Shown: one piece after another, positions 15,173-23,174 of the stretch | Layout: every line of letters starts with the position of its first letter | Position numbering within the stretch: the stretch's first letter is position 1 | Virus record (IMG/VR): IMGVR_UViG_3300034272_002994 | Span: 1 to 41,286 of that record | Origin: a virus | Direction: 5' to 3' (one strand) | Length of the DNA: 41,286 nucleotides | The notes under the pieces: generated by a model | The model's database searches: none | What the model was told of the DNA's origin: nothing | Seen by the model: only the letters and a program-made list of their open reading frames with translations | Translations under genes and position numbers: made by a program

Positions 15173-16341
15173 TTGGAAAGAGCGCGGGGGCCAGGTTGGG
15201 CGTAGTCGAAGGTGTAGCCTTCGAGGGTCGGAACGATGACTCGCACGACGGAGCAGGGATAGGGGTGGGTAAATTGGTAAACCAGCGGCTCGGGAATACC
15301 GGCGGCATCGAGGAGATCGAGGAGGGTGTCGATGTCGGCTTCAAAGGTCTCGCCGGAGCGGTCGGGGTGGGCGTTGGCGCTGATGGTGGCGTGCTTGTAG
15401 AGGCGGGCGAGGACCGCAGCGGAGTCCGTGGATTTGACCTTCTCATGGAGGTGATGGAAAAAATCGTCCCGGCTCCCGGCGATCCAGACGGCGCGGGCTT
15501 GGATGGTCTCAGTGATGGCGCGGGCTTGAGCGATGGCGGGGTCAAGGTGGGCGGCGTAGCCTTTGTTGACTCCGAAGCCTTTGTCGCAGTCGATCAGATA
15601 GCAAATGTAGGCGGGCACGCCGATGTCGCTGGTGACATCGAGGAGGACTGGTGTGACATCGGCCTCGCGCAGGGTGCGGACGAGGCGGGAGACGGTGGGG
15701 TCAGTGATGGTATCGAGATCGACGCGGGGAAAATCCTGCAAGCGGCGCTGGGCGATGCCGGTGCAGTCGCGCTCGATGCACTCGTAGAGCCCCCCGGCGA
15801 CGGCCTCGGCGTAGGTATTGCCGGAGGAAAGGCCGTTGCTGGTGTAGGCAAAAGGCATGCTGGTCAGCGGAGCGGGGTCGGGGCGGGCGATGAGCCGCAC
15901 GGCGTCGGTGGGCACCATGCGGGGCGCTCCGCTGCGCAGACCCAAAACCTCGGTCCAGGGCATGACGGCATAGGGGTGGAAGACCGCGCCTTTGATCATG
16001 GGCAGGCGGGTCTCGGCGAGGTCGCCGAGTTGCGCGGCAGAGGCCAGGGTGTGGGGCGGGCGGCTGGTTTCGCCGACATGGCGCTCGAAGCCCTCCATCA
16101 TGGCCGAGCATTTGGCGGCTTCGATGGTGGCTCCTTTGCCGGAATCCACGGCCAGAACGATGGCGTCGGGCCTCATGCACTGAGCCACACAAATGCCGAT
16201 GCGGTCGAGCCCGGTGATCTCGGCGAGGCGGGTAATGCCTGCGGTGTGGAAATGCGGGCGCATACGATCCAGAGTTTCTTCTGGCGTGCAGGCGCGTTGG
16301 GCTCCTTCGAGCCGGATTTTCTCTGTTAGTTCCAGGACCAT
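15169..16341 (-). CDS. ycaO: YcaO-family ATP-dependent peptide-backbone thioamidase
   Basis: A 390-residue YcaO. These enzymes use ATP to phosphorylate a peptide-bond oxygen and let a nucleophile replace it; with TfuA the product is usually a thioamide. Seen here: SGKGATIEAAKCSAMMEGFE then RHVGE (about residues 65-90) with the S-x3-E-x2-E-R ATP/magnesium site, GGLYECIERDC (about 180-190) with the second acidic site, and QARAITETIQARAVWIAGSR then DDF (about 270-292). It ends GPRALSK without the Pro-rich tail of azoline-forming cyclodehydratases. The ATG at 16341 overlaps the upstream virion gene by 16 bases; no Shine-Dalgarno is visible. A longer upstream start would be within that gene. The lack of a precursor peptide gene next to it is notable. 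Confidence 0.92.
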   Translation of the reverse strand: MVLELTEKIRLEGAQRACTPEETLDRMRPHFHTAGITRLAEITGLDRIGICVAQCMRPDAIVLAVDSGKGATIEAAKCSAMMEGFERHVGETSRPPHTLASAAQLGDLAETRLPMIKGAVFHPYAVMPWTEVLGLRSGAPRMVPTDAVRLIARPDPAPLTSMPFAYTSNGLSSGNTYAEAVAGGLYECIERDCTGIAQRRLQDFPRVDLDTITDPTVSRLVRTLREADVTPVLLDVTSDIGVPAYICYLIDCDKGFGVNKGYAAHLDPAIAQARAITETIQARAVWIAGSRDDFFHHLHEKVKSTDSAAVLARLYKHATISANAHPDRSGETFEADIDTLLDLLDAAGIPEPLVYQFTHPYPCSVVRVIVPTLEGYTFDYAQPGPRALSK

Positions 16342-17612
16342 TCGAGTGTGCGGAGTGTGAGGCGGGCGGCGAGGCGGCGGAGGGGGGTGGTGAGGCGGGC
16401 GGCGAGGGATTGGCCGTGCTGGCAGTAGAGCCGGATGGTGCGGTCGCTGGCATGGCGGAGCATGGCGCGGCGGTATTCCACCCAACGGGTGGTGGCCGTG
16501 CCGAAGGCGGCGCGGGCGATCCAGCAGGCAGCGGCGGCGGCTCCGATGACGGCGCTGGCTCCCATGGCCGCTCCTTGGAGGCCCATGTTGGCGGCATTGT
16601 CGCTGGCCTTAGCTCCCATGTAGGCGCTTTGAAGGGCGGCGTTGTTGTTTTGCACGGTGTTCCAGCGGGAATCGAGCATGGAGGCGTTGACCCCGGCGAC
16701 ATTCCCGGCCATCTGGGTGGCGTTGTTGTAGGTATTGCCGATCATCTGGCCGCTTTGGCCGAGGGTGCTGGCCCCCATGCCGAGGGCGGGGTTCATGGCG
16801 CGGGCGTAGGGGTCGATTGTAATGTTGGCTCCGGCGAGGCTGCTGCGGAGGTTGGCTTGGTTCATCCGGGTATTGGCGGATTGGCCGAGGATGGTGCCGA
16901 CTTGGCCGATGCGGTTGGCACGGTTGCCGACGAGCATTTGATTGGTGGATCCAGCGAAGTTCCGGCGGCTCGCTTCGCGCTCCGTGGCGTAGGCGTCGCG
17001 GTTGAGGACTTCTGCGGCGAGGGCGGAGTTGCTGACGCCGAGGCCACGGGCGGCCATACCAGCGCGGGCTTGCTGGGTGGCTTGGCGCTCCTGCTCGGGG
17101 CTGAGGGCGCGGCCTAGAGCGAGTTCGCTGGTGGCTTGGCGTTGCAGCTCGCGCTCGATGTCGGTGCCTTCGAGGTCGCTGGCGGCGGCGTAGCCAAGCT
17201 GCTCGGTGTAGTCGCCGATGCGGCCGAGTTGGGTGGCTTGGTCTTCGGCGGCGATGAGTTGGTCGGTGGCGCGGCGGGTGTAGAGATTAGGCGCGGCTTC
17301 TCCGATGGCGACTTTTTCCCAGCGGCCTTCGGTGGTTTTCTTGTTCTTGCCTTTGCCGGTGGTTTCACCAGGAATCCATTTGTTCTCGTAGAGGGTGCCG
17401 CCTTCGCCAGAGAGATTGGAAGTGAAGTTGGAGACGGTGCCGAGTTGGAGGCGTTCCAGTTTTGGGTAGGCTTCGATCTGCGCGTTGAGTTGGTCGCGGT
17501 ATTGCTCTTTGGCCGCGACGCTGGACTGCGCCATCATTTTGCCGTAGTCGATAGGCTGCGCTTGGGGCGGAGCGGCTTGCTGCTGGGGTTTTTGTGCTGA
17601 TCCGCCGCCCAT
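16326..17612 (-). CDS. Internal virion protein with CWIAR-type C-terminal module
   Basis: A 428-residue protein, probably an ejection protein like T7 gp14. The Gly/Gln/Pro-rich N-terminus (MGGGSAQKPQQQAAPPQAQP) leads to a helical, Ala/Gly/Asn-rich body (RQATQQARAGMAARGLGVSN; LASLNxxNM-type small-residue stretches). A probable membrane helix GASAVIGAAAAA precedes CWIARAAFGTATTRWVEYRR, a Cys-Trp module I recall at the ends of many phage tail or ejection proteins. The last 40 residues are Arg/Leu-rich. It sits directly before YcaO and overlaps it, so it is a candidate substrate. The function is assigned by position and composition only. Confidence 0.65.
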   Translation of the reverse strand: MGGGSAQKPQQQAAPPQAQPIDYGKMMAQSSVAAKEQYRDQLNAQIEAYPKLERLQLGTVSNFTSNLSGEGGTLYENKWIPGETTGKGKNKKTTEGRWEKVAIGEAAPNLYTRRATDQLIAAEDQATQLGRIGDYTEQLGYAAASDLEGTDIERELQRQATSELALGRALSPEQERQATQQARAGMAARGLGVSNSALAAEVLNRDAYATEREASRRNFAGSTNQMLVGNRANRIGQVGTILGQSANTRMNQANLRSSLAGANITIDPYARAMNPALGMGASTLGQSGQMIGNTYNNATQMAGNVAGVNASMLDSRWNTVQNNNAALQSAYMGAKASDNAANMGLQGAAMGASAVIGAAAAACWIARAAFGTATTRWVEYRRAMLRHASDRTIRLYCQHGQSLAARLTTPLRRLAARLTLRTLEWSWN

Positions 17613-17974
17613 TACGCTATCCTCCTTTCAAGGCCGACGCGGCGGGCGAGCTTGGCCCATGGATAGGCGTGGGGTTGGAACGAGTTGCGGCGGTGCCAAA
17701 TCGCCCACTCTTGGGGGTGCGTGGCGACGCGGAGAAATTCGCGGACGGGGTTCGCGTGGCCGACCGAGGCTGCGAGTTCGACGAACCAGGCGTTTGGGGG
17801 GAGGTCGTAGGTCATGGTGTTAGTGTCTGGGGAGTAGTGGACTTCGTGGGCGAGGAGGAAGACTTGCGGGGTGTTGAAAACGAGGCCGTGGGCCATGTGC
17901 CAGGCGAGGAGGGATTCGAAGGATTCGGTGGTGTTGTCGTCATGCCAGTTGCGGGCGCGTTCCCAGGGGAGCAT
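17612..17974 (-). CDS. Small virion-operon protein, His/Trp-rich, unknown function
   Basis: A 120-residue protein beginning MLPWERARNWHDDNTTESFE. It is rich in Trp and His (WHMAHG, EWAIWHRRN) and looks like a compact alpha/beta domain; VFLLAHEVHYSPDT suggests a beta-hairpin. T7-like phages carry a small gene at this place before the internal core proteins, often annotated as an acetyltransferase-like or assembly protein, but I cannot assign this one. It follows the fibre gene by four bases. Confidence 0.6.
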   Translation of the reverse strand: MLPWERARNWHDDNTTESFESLLAWHMAHGLVFNTPQVFLLAHEVHYSPDTNTMTYDLPPNAWFVELAASVGHANPVREFLRVATHPQEWAIWHRRNSFQPHAYPWAKLARRVGLERRIA

Positions 17975-17978
17975 TGCA

Positions 17979-19415
17979 TTAACCTCCGAACACGACTAAG
18001 CGCACCGCGTTGTAGTTGGCGTTTGTTCCTAACGAATTTGTTGTGACAATATCGGCGTAGTCGATGGTCTGCGCCGTAGCCCCAACGAGTCCTACAGCGT
18101 CGCCACTTGCGTCAGCGGCAGATCCTAAGGAGATGTAATCGACGGTCAGCGGCTTTACCTCAAAAAAGACTCGGTATTTGCCGAGGTCAAGGCGGCCAAC
18201 TTTGCCGATGTTATATTTGCGGTTGATGGCTACGGGTCTGAAAATCTGCGAGGTCATGACGCCGGTGAGAGTGGCGGTGTGTGTGCCCGTGCCTGCGGCG
18301 GTGGTGGCAATAGCCGTTCCCCCGCTGGTTAGAGAAATTGTGAAAGTAGTCCCAGCGGTAGCCGTTTTGACAAAGTAGGTCGTGCCAGCCGTGATCCCCG
18401 TAGGCAGCGTCCCTGTGGTCGAAAATGTGACCGTTTGCCCAACCGCCAAAGCATGGCCCGTCCAGGTGATGACGGCGGGGTTGGCCGTGGTAATCGAGAC
18501 CGCTGCCGAAGGGGTCGTGGCTTCCATTAAATTAAACTCAAAATTTGTCGCGGTAGCGTTCTGCACTTCCCATGTTCCGTTCAAGAAAGCGTAAAATCCT
18601 GTCAGCGCATGGAATGTAATCCAGTTGCCATTTGAGAGGCCATGCCCGGTCGAGCGGGTGACTTGGATTTTAGTGTCTGTGAGGCGGGTGAAAACAGCAC
18701 CGGCTACAACAGAATCGGCAATGTCGCCGCGAAATAAAACCCAGGCTGTTGCCAACTGATCGACATTCCCTGCCAGCTTGGAGGCCGTGATCGAGCCATC
18801 GGCGATTTTGTTGGTGGTGACGAATCCATTTTGCATGGCTCCACGGCCAAAGCGGGCCGTGTGGGTTCCAGATTGGGTGCCTGCTGAGAAGTCAATAGCC
18901 GTGCCCCCAGAGGTCGCGGAAATTTGAAATGTGTTCGCGGCGACATTGACTACATAGTATTCCGTTTCTGTAGTAATAGCTGTTGGCAACGCCCCCGTGG
19001 TCGAGAACTCCACGATGTCGCCATTTTGCAGAGTGTGCCCGGTCCATGTGACGACGCCGGGATTTGCCGAGGTCATCGTGACTGCCGACGAAACAACATT
19101 CAGCGTCCCATCCGCCAACCGGCCAGTCATTTTGGCCGCCGTGACATTGCCAGTGGCAGTGACATTGCCAGTGGCCGTGACATTGCCAGTGGCCGTGACA
19201 TTGCCGGTAGCGATGTCCCCACTGATGGCCGCGCCAGAGATTTTGCCGGGCGTAGAAATAGTGGCAAGTTTTGTGTCTGCTATCGCCGCAGTCGGCGAGA
19301 TGTCGGAGTTTGTGATGGTTGCGGGAGCGAGTGTCGGAGACGCCGCGCTGTTGAGCTTGGCCGGGGTCACGACTTCGCCGGATGTAAAAGTGTAGCCTGG
19401 GGTGAGAGTTGCCAT
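17979..19415 (-). CDS. Tail fibre/appendage protein with GNVTAT tandem repeats and two beta modules
   Basis: A 478-residue protein. The N-terminus MATLTPGYTFTSGEVVTPAK and TPAKLNSAASP fits tail-fibre attachment modules. Residues about 72-95 are four or five copies of GNVTAT. Two similar beta modules follow (TSANPGVVTWTGHTLQNGDI near 115; TTANPAVITWTGHALAVGQT near 300), each about 75 residues, with 'GD.V.F.TTG.LPT.IT..T.YYV' spacing as in hinge/FCCH-like domains. A related module is in the tail-nozzle protein next door. The C-terminus (DLGKYRVFFEVKPL, NAVRLVVFGG) may bind receptor or trimerise. Confidence 0.7.
   Translation of the reverse strand: MATLTPGYTFTSGEVVTPAKLNSAASPTLAPATITNSDISPTAAIADTKLATISTPGKISGAAISGDIATGNVTATGNVTATGNVTATGNVTAAKMTGRLADGTLNVVSSAVTMTSANPGVVTWTGHTLQNGDIVEFSTTGALPTAITTETEYYVVNVAANTFQISATSGGTAIDFSAGTQSGTHTARFGRGAMQNGFVTTNKIADGSITASKLAGNVDQLATAWVLFRGDIADSVVAGAVFTRLTDTKIQVTRSTGHGLSNGNWITFHALTGFYAFLNGTWEVQNATATNFEFNLMEATTPSAAVSITTANPAVITWTGHALAVGQTVTFSTTGTLPTGITAGTTYFVKTATAGTTFTISLTSGGTAIATTAAGTGTHTATLTGVMTSQIFRPVAINRKYNIGKVGRLDLGKYRVFFEVKPLTVDYISLGSAADASGDAVGLVGATAQTIDYADIVTTNSLGTNANYNAVRLVVFGG
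19141..19212. repeat. 18-bp tandem repeat inside the fibre gene (4 units)
   Basis: Four 18-bp units, GTGACATTGCCAGTGGCC or close variants, at 19141, 19159, 19177 and 19195. They encode GNVTAT repeats, and unit number could vary by slippage without breaking the frame, altering the fibre stalk length. Confidence 0.85.
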
Positions 19416-19417
19416 GA

Positions 19418-21496
19418 TTAGTTAAGGGTGCGGGTTTCGGAGCTGGCAGGGCCAGTGAGAGCGGCCTCGGCGGTGATTTGTCGAAGGATTGGGCGGCCAG
19501 CCGTGGTGCGGTAGCGGAGGTCGAGGGCCGTGGCTTTGCAGCGCAGCGGAGTTTTGAGGGTGTAGTCTTCTTGGCTGCCTGCTGCGTTGCTGAGGGCGGC
19601 GATTTCAAAGTCATTGTCGTAATCCGTCGTCACCGCATCGAGCGAGCAGGCGCTTCCAGCGGGCAGGACCGTGCTGGCTTTGACGCGCAGCAGGCGCTTG
19701 GCGTTGAGATTCCCCCAACCATAGCGGCGAGTTAGGAGCGAGGCCGCGACGGGAGTTTGGCTGCTGCCAAAAGCTCCATCGTCATTGCCGTCCTCGTTTT
19801 CGTCGATGAGGTAGAGGCTGCCGTAGCGCGAGCTGGCAAAGAGACGGCGCTGCGTGCCGTAGTCGCTCACCAGCAACCGATCCACGCCGAATGGGAAAAC
19901 ATCCTTCGTCTCCCACTGGGCGTTCAGCATGTTGAAAACAAAGACCGCATTCGGGATCGCGCTCTCCCCGGTTGGGACGGCCAAAAAATAGCGGTTGTCA
20001 AAATACACCGCATTGCTCGTCTCGACGCTGTTGTTATTGATGGTCGCCACGAGGTCGCTGATCGGATCGCTCAGTGGCATGGTGTTCCCCCGCAGCTTGA
20101 GATCGAACTGGCTATCGAGCCGGTAAACTCCACGGTCGCTCAAGAAAAGCACTGCCGTTCCCGCTGTCGTGATGGTTCTTTTCGCGCTGCAACCGATCTC
20201 ATTTGTCAGGAGTTGCAGGCTGGAGGCCGAGGGATCAATCGAGACGCCATCCGCACCGATGACCGCCGTGGCCAGCCAGATGCTCTTGCGGCAAAAAACG
20301 AGAATCTGCGATTCGCTGAAAGGGTGCAGTCCGACGATGTAGTCATTCGAGCCTGCGTTGGCGCGAAACGCCTTGGCCACCGCGTCGTAGGTCTCGGCGT
20401 CAAAGACATCGCTCACCAGCACCTCGTCACGGTTGCGGGCGATGACGAGTTGATTGTTGTGGTAGGTCGCAATGCTGGTGCTCGGCAGGCGTGAGTAGGT
20501 CACTCCTAGTGGGTGCGCCCCTTGCTCCACGCGCTCAAAATTATTATCCAAATCCCCGTCCCAGACCAAAGCAGGCAAGACCCGGCGGGCAAAGATCCTT
20601 CCAGCGGCAGCGGGATCAGTCACCGAGACCGGCAGCGTGTAGCTGAACTCGGTGTCGCTCACTTTGGTCACTACCCAATCCCCATTGAATCCGAGAGTTT
20701 CCGAGTCACTGATCCGCACCACCTCGCCCGTCTTGTAGCCATGCGCGGCATTCATGGTCACCAGCGCCGTGCCGCTGGTGTTGGAGATGGATTGCACTCG
20801 GTGCGAGATATCCGACGGCCTGGTGCGTAGCAGGTAGAGCTTGTCAAACGCCTGCACGATCTCGACATCATCCCCGTTCTCCATTGTGTCGCCAAGCGGG
20901 TAGGCCACCGACTCCACCGTGGCCGCGTCGTGGCGCCACAGATAAGCCTCCGACGGCGCGGCCAGGACAATGTATTCCCGTGCATTGTCAAAACGAGGAG
21001 AGGAGTAGATGCCACTCTGGATGATGTCGCCGCCATAGGTTGTTTTAACGACAGGGCCATTGTTGGCGATAGGCGATCCGCCTGCGAGGCCGGGAGCACC
21101 AGAGACTACGGAATAGGTGAAATCTGTTGGCGAGGTCACAGAGATTTGAAAATCGCCATTGTATTCGCTGCCGGATGCGCCGCTGATATTGACCCAGCTT
21201 AAATTCGAGAGGTTATGCGGTGCGGAAAAGCTCGCCGTCGCCAGCCCGCCGACTTGAGTCAGCGTGGCAATCGAGCGGTTTGTCCCGAGCGTAAAATTCA
21301 ACAACAAAACATCCGTCGAGGGATTGATGTTCTCCGCCACCCGCTTCGCTCCTTTGCGGGTCTGGGCAACGCCTCGGTCGAGTCGCATGTTTTCGCAATA
21401 CTGGACCATGCCCGCTTGCAACTGGAGCGGGTTAAGGCGGCTGGCCATGCCGAGGAATCCGGCATCGCCTTCGACTATGGTCTGATCGTCGGGCAT
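19418..21496 (-). CDS. Tail nozzle / tail tubular protein B-like
   Basis: A 692-residue protein matching the beta-propeller-like tail tubular B (nozzle) proteins of podoviruses by size, order and features. The start MPDDQTIVEGDAGFLGMASR followed by LNPLQLQAGMVQYCENMRLD is the typical 'few parameters then gene-list' N-terminus with a GxxxxRxG-type turn. Repeated strands (YNNQLVIARNRDEVLV-like; WLATAVIGADGVS; VLFLSDRGVYRL; YFDNRYFLAVP) suggest propeller blades. An inserted beta module (SAPHNLSNLSWVNISGASGS, near residue 90) resembles those of the adjacent fibre. Its ATG directly follows the stop of the helix-turn-helix gene. Confidence 0.78.
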   Translation of the reverse strand: MPDDQTIVEGDAGFLGMASRLNPLQLQAGMVQYCENMRLDRGVAQTRKGAKRVAENINPSTDVLLLNFTLGTNRSIATLTQVGGLATASFSAPHNLSNLSWVNISGASGSEYNGDFQISVTSPTDFTYSVVSGAPGLAGGSPIANNGPVVKTTYGGDIIQSGIYSSPRFDNAREYIVLAAPSEAYLWRHDAATVESVAYPLGDTMENGDDVEIVQAFDKLYLLRTRPSDISHRVQSISNTSGTALVTMNAAHGYKTGEVVRISDSETLGFNGDWVVTKVSDTEFSYTLPVSVTDPAAAGRIFARRVLPALVWDGDLDNNFERVEQGAHPLGVTYSRLPSTSIATYHNNQLVIARNRDEVLVSDVFDAETYDAVAKAFRANAGSNDYIVGLHPFSESQILVFCRKSIWLATAVIGADGVSIDPSASSLQLLTNEIGCSAKRTITTAGTAVLFLSDRGVYRLDSQFDLKLRGNTMPLSDPISDLVATINNNSVETSNAVYFDNRYFLAVPTGESAIPNAVFVFNMLNAQWETKDVFPFGVDRLLVSDYGTQRRLFASSRYGSLYLIDENEDGNDDGAFGSSQTPVAASLLTRRYGWGNLNAKRLLRVKASTVLPAGSACSLDAVTTDYDNDFEIAALSNAAGSQEDYTLKTPLRCKATALDLRYRTTAGRPILRQITAEAALTGPASSETRTLN

Positions 21497-21943
21497 CTAC
21501 CTTCTATTCTGCGGATGGTTGTCAAGGAGGGCGCGGATGGCTTTGGCGCTAATGCGCGGCTCGCCTTTGAATCGCATCAGGTCTGCAAGTTGGCTGGGGG
21601 TCTTGCCGCGATGGCGGGCGAGGACGGCTTGCACCCGGTCGAGCAAATGGGCCGGAATGCCTGCGATGGCTTGGGGCGAGGATTTGGCGGGCTTGGGGGT
21701 GCCGGGCTCGATGATGCGGTAGCAGGTAACTTGCACGGGGCGCATGGTGGCGGCGTCCCAATCGCTGAATTTTTTGGTCTCGATGTCGCGGGCTTCGATG
21801 GCGTCGCGCAGGAGGTCGTGGACATTGCGCTCGGGGCAGCCGAGTTGGCGGGCGGCTTGCTGGCGGGTGAGCCATCCTTGGTTTGCGGGGATGCCGTATT
21901 TGAGGGCTTTGTGCTTGAGGGCGATGGCGGCGAGTTTGTTCAT
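21497..21943 (-). CDS. Helix-turn-helix protein in the late operon
   Basis: A 148-residue protein. GWLTRQQAARQLGCPERNVH then DLLRDAIE (residues 23-50) is a likely helix-turn-helix, and a second, PSQLADLMRFKGEPRISAKA then IRALLDN (about 117-143), is similar. It overlaps the phosphoesterase gene's end by ATGA (21940-21943) and directly precedes the nozzle gene. A DNA-binding protein among structural genes may be a late regulator or a protein that handles host DNA. Function is inferred from the motifs only. Confidence 0.6.
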   Translation of the reverse strand: MNKLAAIALKHKALKYGIPANQGWLTRQQAARQLGCPERNVHDLLRDAIEARDIETKKFSDWDAATMRPVQVTCYRIIEPGTPKPAKSSPQAIAGIPAHLLDRVQAVLARHRGKTPSQLADLMRFKGEPRISAKAIRALLDNHPQNRR

Positions 21944-22926
21944 GCGGACTTGGGTTTGAGGAGGAGACTGGCGTAGCTGGTGCCTTCGTTGATGGTGACA
22001 TTCACCATCTGGAAGTTGCCGGTCTTTTTACTGATGAAGCGGACGAGGTAGCCATGCGTCCACTCGGTGGGGCGGGTGTTGGCGTAGAGGGGCTGGCGTT
22101 TGCACAGGCAGCCGGGGTTCCATGCGGAAATGAGGCCGACGCCTGGGAGGTGCATCGGCTTGTAGGCGGCGCGGTGGGTGTCGAAGAAAACGATATTCGC
22201 AGCGGCCTTGGCCATGGCTTGCCCGGCTGCATCGCGGGCATTTGAGATTTTGTGAACGAAAAACGCCTTGTCGATTTTGACCCAGCCTGGCGTGTCGCAG
22301 TCTCCGTGGGTTTTGCCCTGGTGATAGTAGCGAATGCCCCGGTCTTTGAGCCTCAACACATGCTCGGGGCAGAAGGTGCGGCGAAGCAGGTCGGTATCCT
22401 TGTGGTGCGCGAGGCGTTGGGTAAGCGCCCAGCGCTCGACGCGCCATTCGTGGTTGCCTTCTACATAATGAACCTCGGAGGGCGAGGCGGCGGCGAGGAT
22501 TTGGTCGAGCAGGGAATTGCTGACGGCGATGTCGTCCTCGTAGGAATCCTCGGTCTCGGCGACATAGCCGAGCGTGTGGTGCTCGGCGAGGAAGCCGCCG
22601 CAGTCGATGAAATCGCCGCCGATGATGAGTCGGTCGGGGTTGAGGGATTTGAGATCACCGAGGAAGGCAGCCATCGCTGCGGGGTCGTGTTTGTTGCCGT
22701 GGACATCGGAGAAAATGACTTCGATGATGTCGCCGGTTCCGGCCTTCGATGTGGCGGGCGTGACCTTGCGCGGGGCTTTGGTGAAACGCGAACGCTCCAG
22801 AGCCTTGATCGTTTCGGCGTGGGCGCGGCGCTCGGCTTCGAGCTGGGCGCGGGCTTGGGCTGCTTCGTTCTGCGCGGCGGTGACTTGGCTGGCGTGAACG
22901 ATGTTTTGCAGTTTGTTGGTTTTCAT
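21940..22926 (-). CDS. Calcineurin-like metallophosphoesterase
   Basis: A 328-residue enzyme. The dinuclear-metal motifs are all present: FSDVHGN (about residue 70), GGDFIDCGG (about 95), GNHEWR (about 152) and later TYKPMHLP-region plus KTHGD (about 200), which supplies His ligands. An N-terminal helix (ASQVTAAQNEAAQARAQLEA, residues 12-31) is coiled-coil-like. ATG 22926 overlaps the upstream stop by ATGA. Phage phosphoesterases of this family may act on DNA ends, cyclic nucleotides or RNA caps; the substrate cannot be read from the sequence. Its place in a late lysis/tail block is unusual for a nucleic-acid enzyme. Confidence 0.83.
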   Translation of the reverse strand: MKTNKLQNIVHASQVTAAQNEAAQARAQLEAERRAHAETIKALERSRFTKAPRKVTPATSKAGTGDIIEVIFSDVHGNKHDPAAMAAFLGDLKSLNPDRLIIGGDFIDCGGFLAEHHTLGYVAETEDSYEDDIAVSNSLLDQILAAASPSEVHYVEGNHEWRVERWALTQRLAHHKDTDLLRRTFCPEHVLRLKDRGIRYYHQGKTHGDCDTPGWVKIDKAFFVHKISNARDAAGQAMAKAAANIVFFDTHRAAYKPMHLPGVGLISAWNPGCLCKRQPLYANTRPTEWTHGYLVRFISKKTGNFQMVNVTINEGTSYASLLLKPKSA

Positions 22927-23174
22927 TCTTCGTCCTCCTCGTCTTCGTCTTCGGTTTCGTAAGGCCACAAAATTTCGTCGGCCTCGCGGCACAGGGCGCG
23001 GGCGGCGTAATCGTTGCCGAATTTTAGATCCATGTAGAAAGTCTCGCCCTCCGCTTCCCATGAGACGATGCAGAGGCCGACATCGAAATGCTCGGCGAGG
23101 AGCTGCCGGACTTGGAGCAGCACGGCTTCACGGTCTTTCGGTGGGGAGGTTTTGGGTTTGCGCAGGCGGCTCAT
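22923..23174 (-). CDS. Small acidic-tailed protein, unknown function
   Basis: An 83-residue protein: MSRLRKPKTSPPKDREAVLL is basic, then FDVGLCIVSWEAEGETFYMD beta-strands, and an extremely acidic end (YETEDEDEEDEE). The bipolar charge resembles small DNA mimics or partners, but no family is recognised. Overlaps both neighbours by four bases (22923-22926, 23171-23174). Confidence 0.6.
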   Translation of the reverse strand: MSRLRKPKTSPPKDREAVLLQVRQLLAEHFDVGLCIVSWEAEGETFYMDLKFGNDYAARALCREADEILWPYETEDEDEEDEE

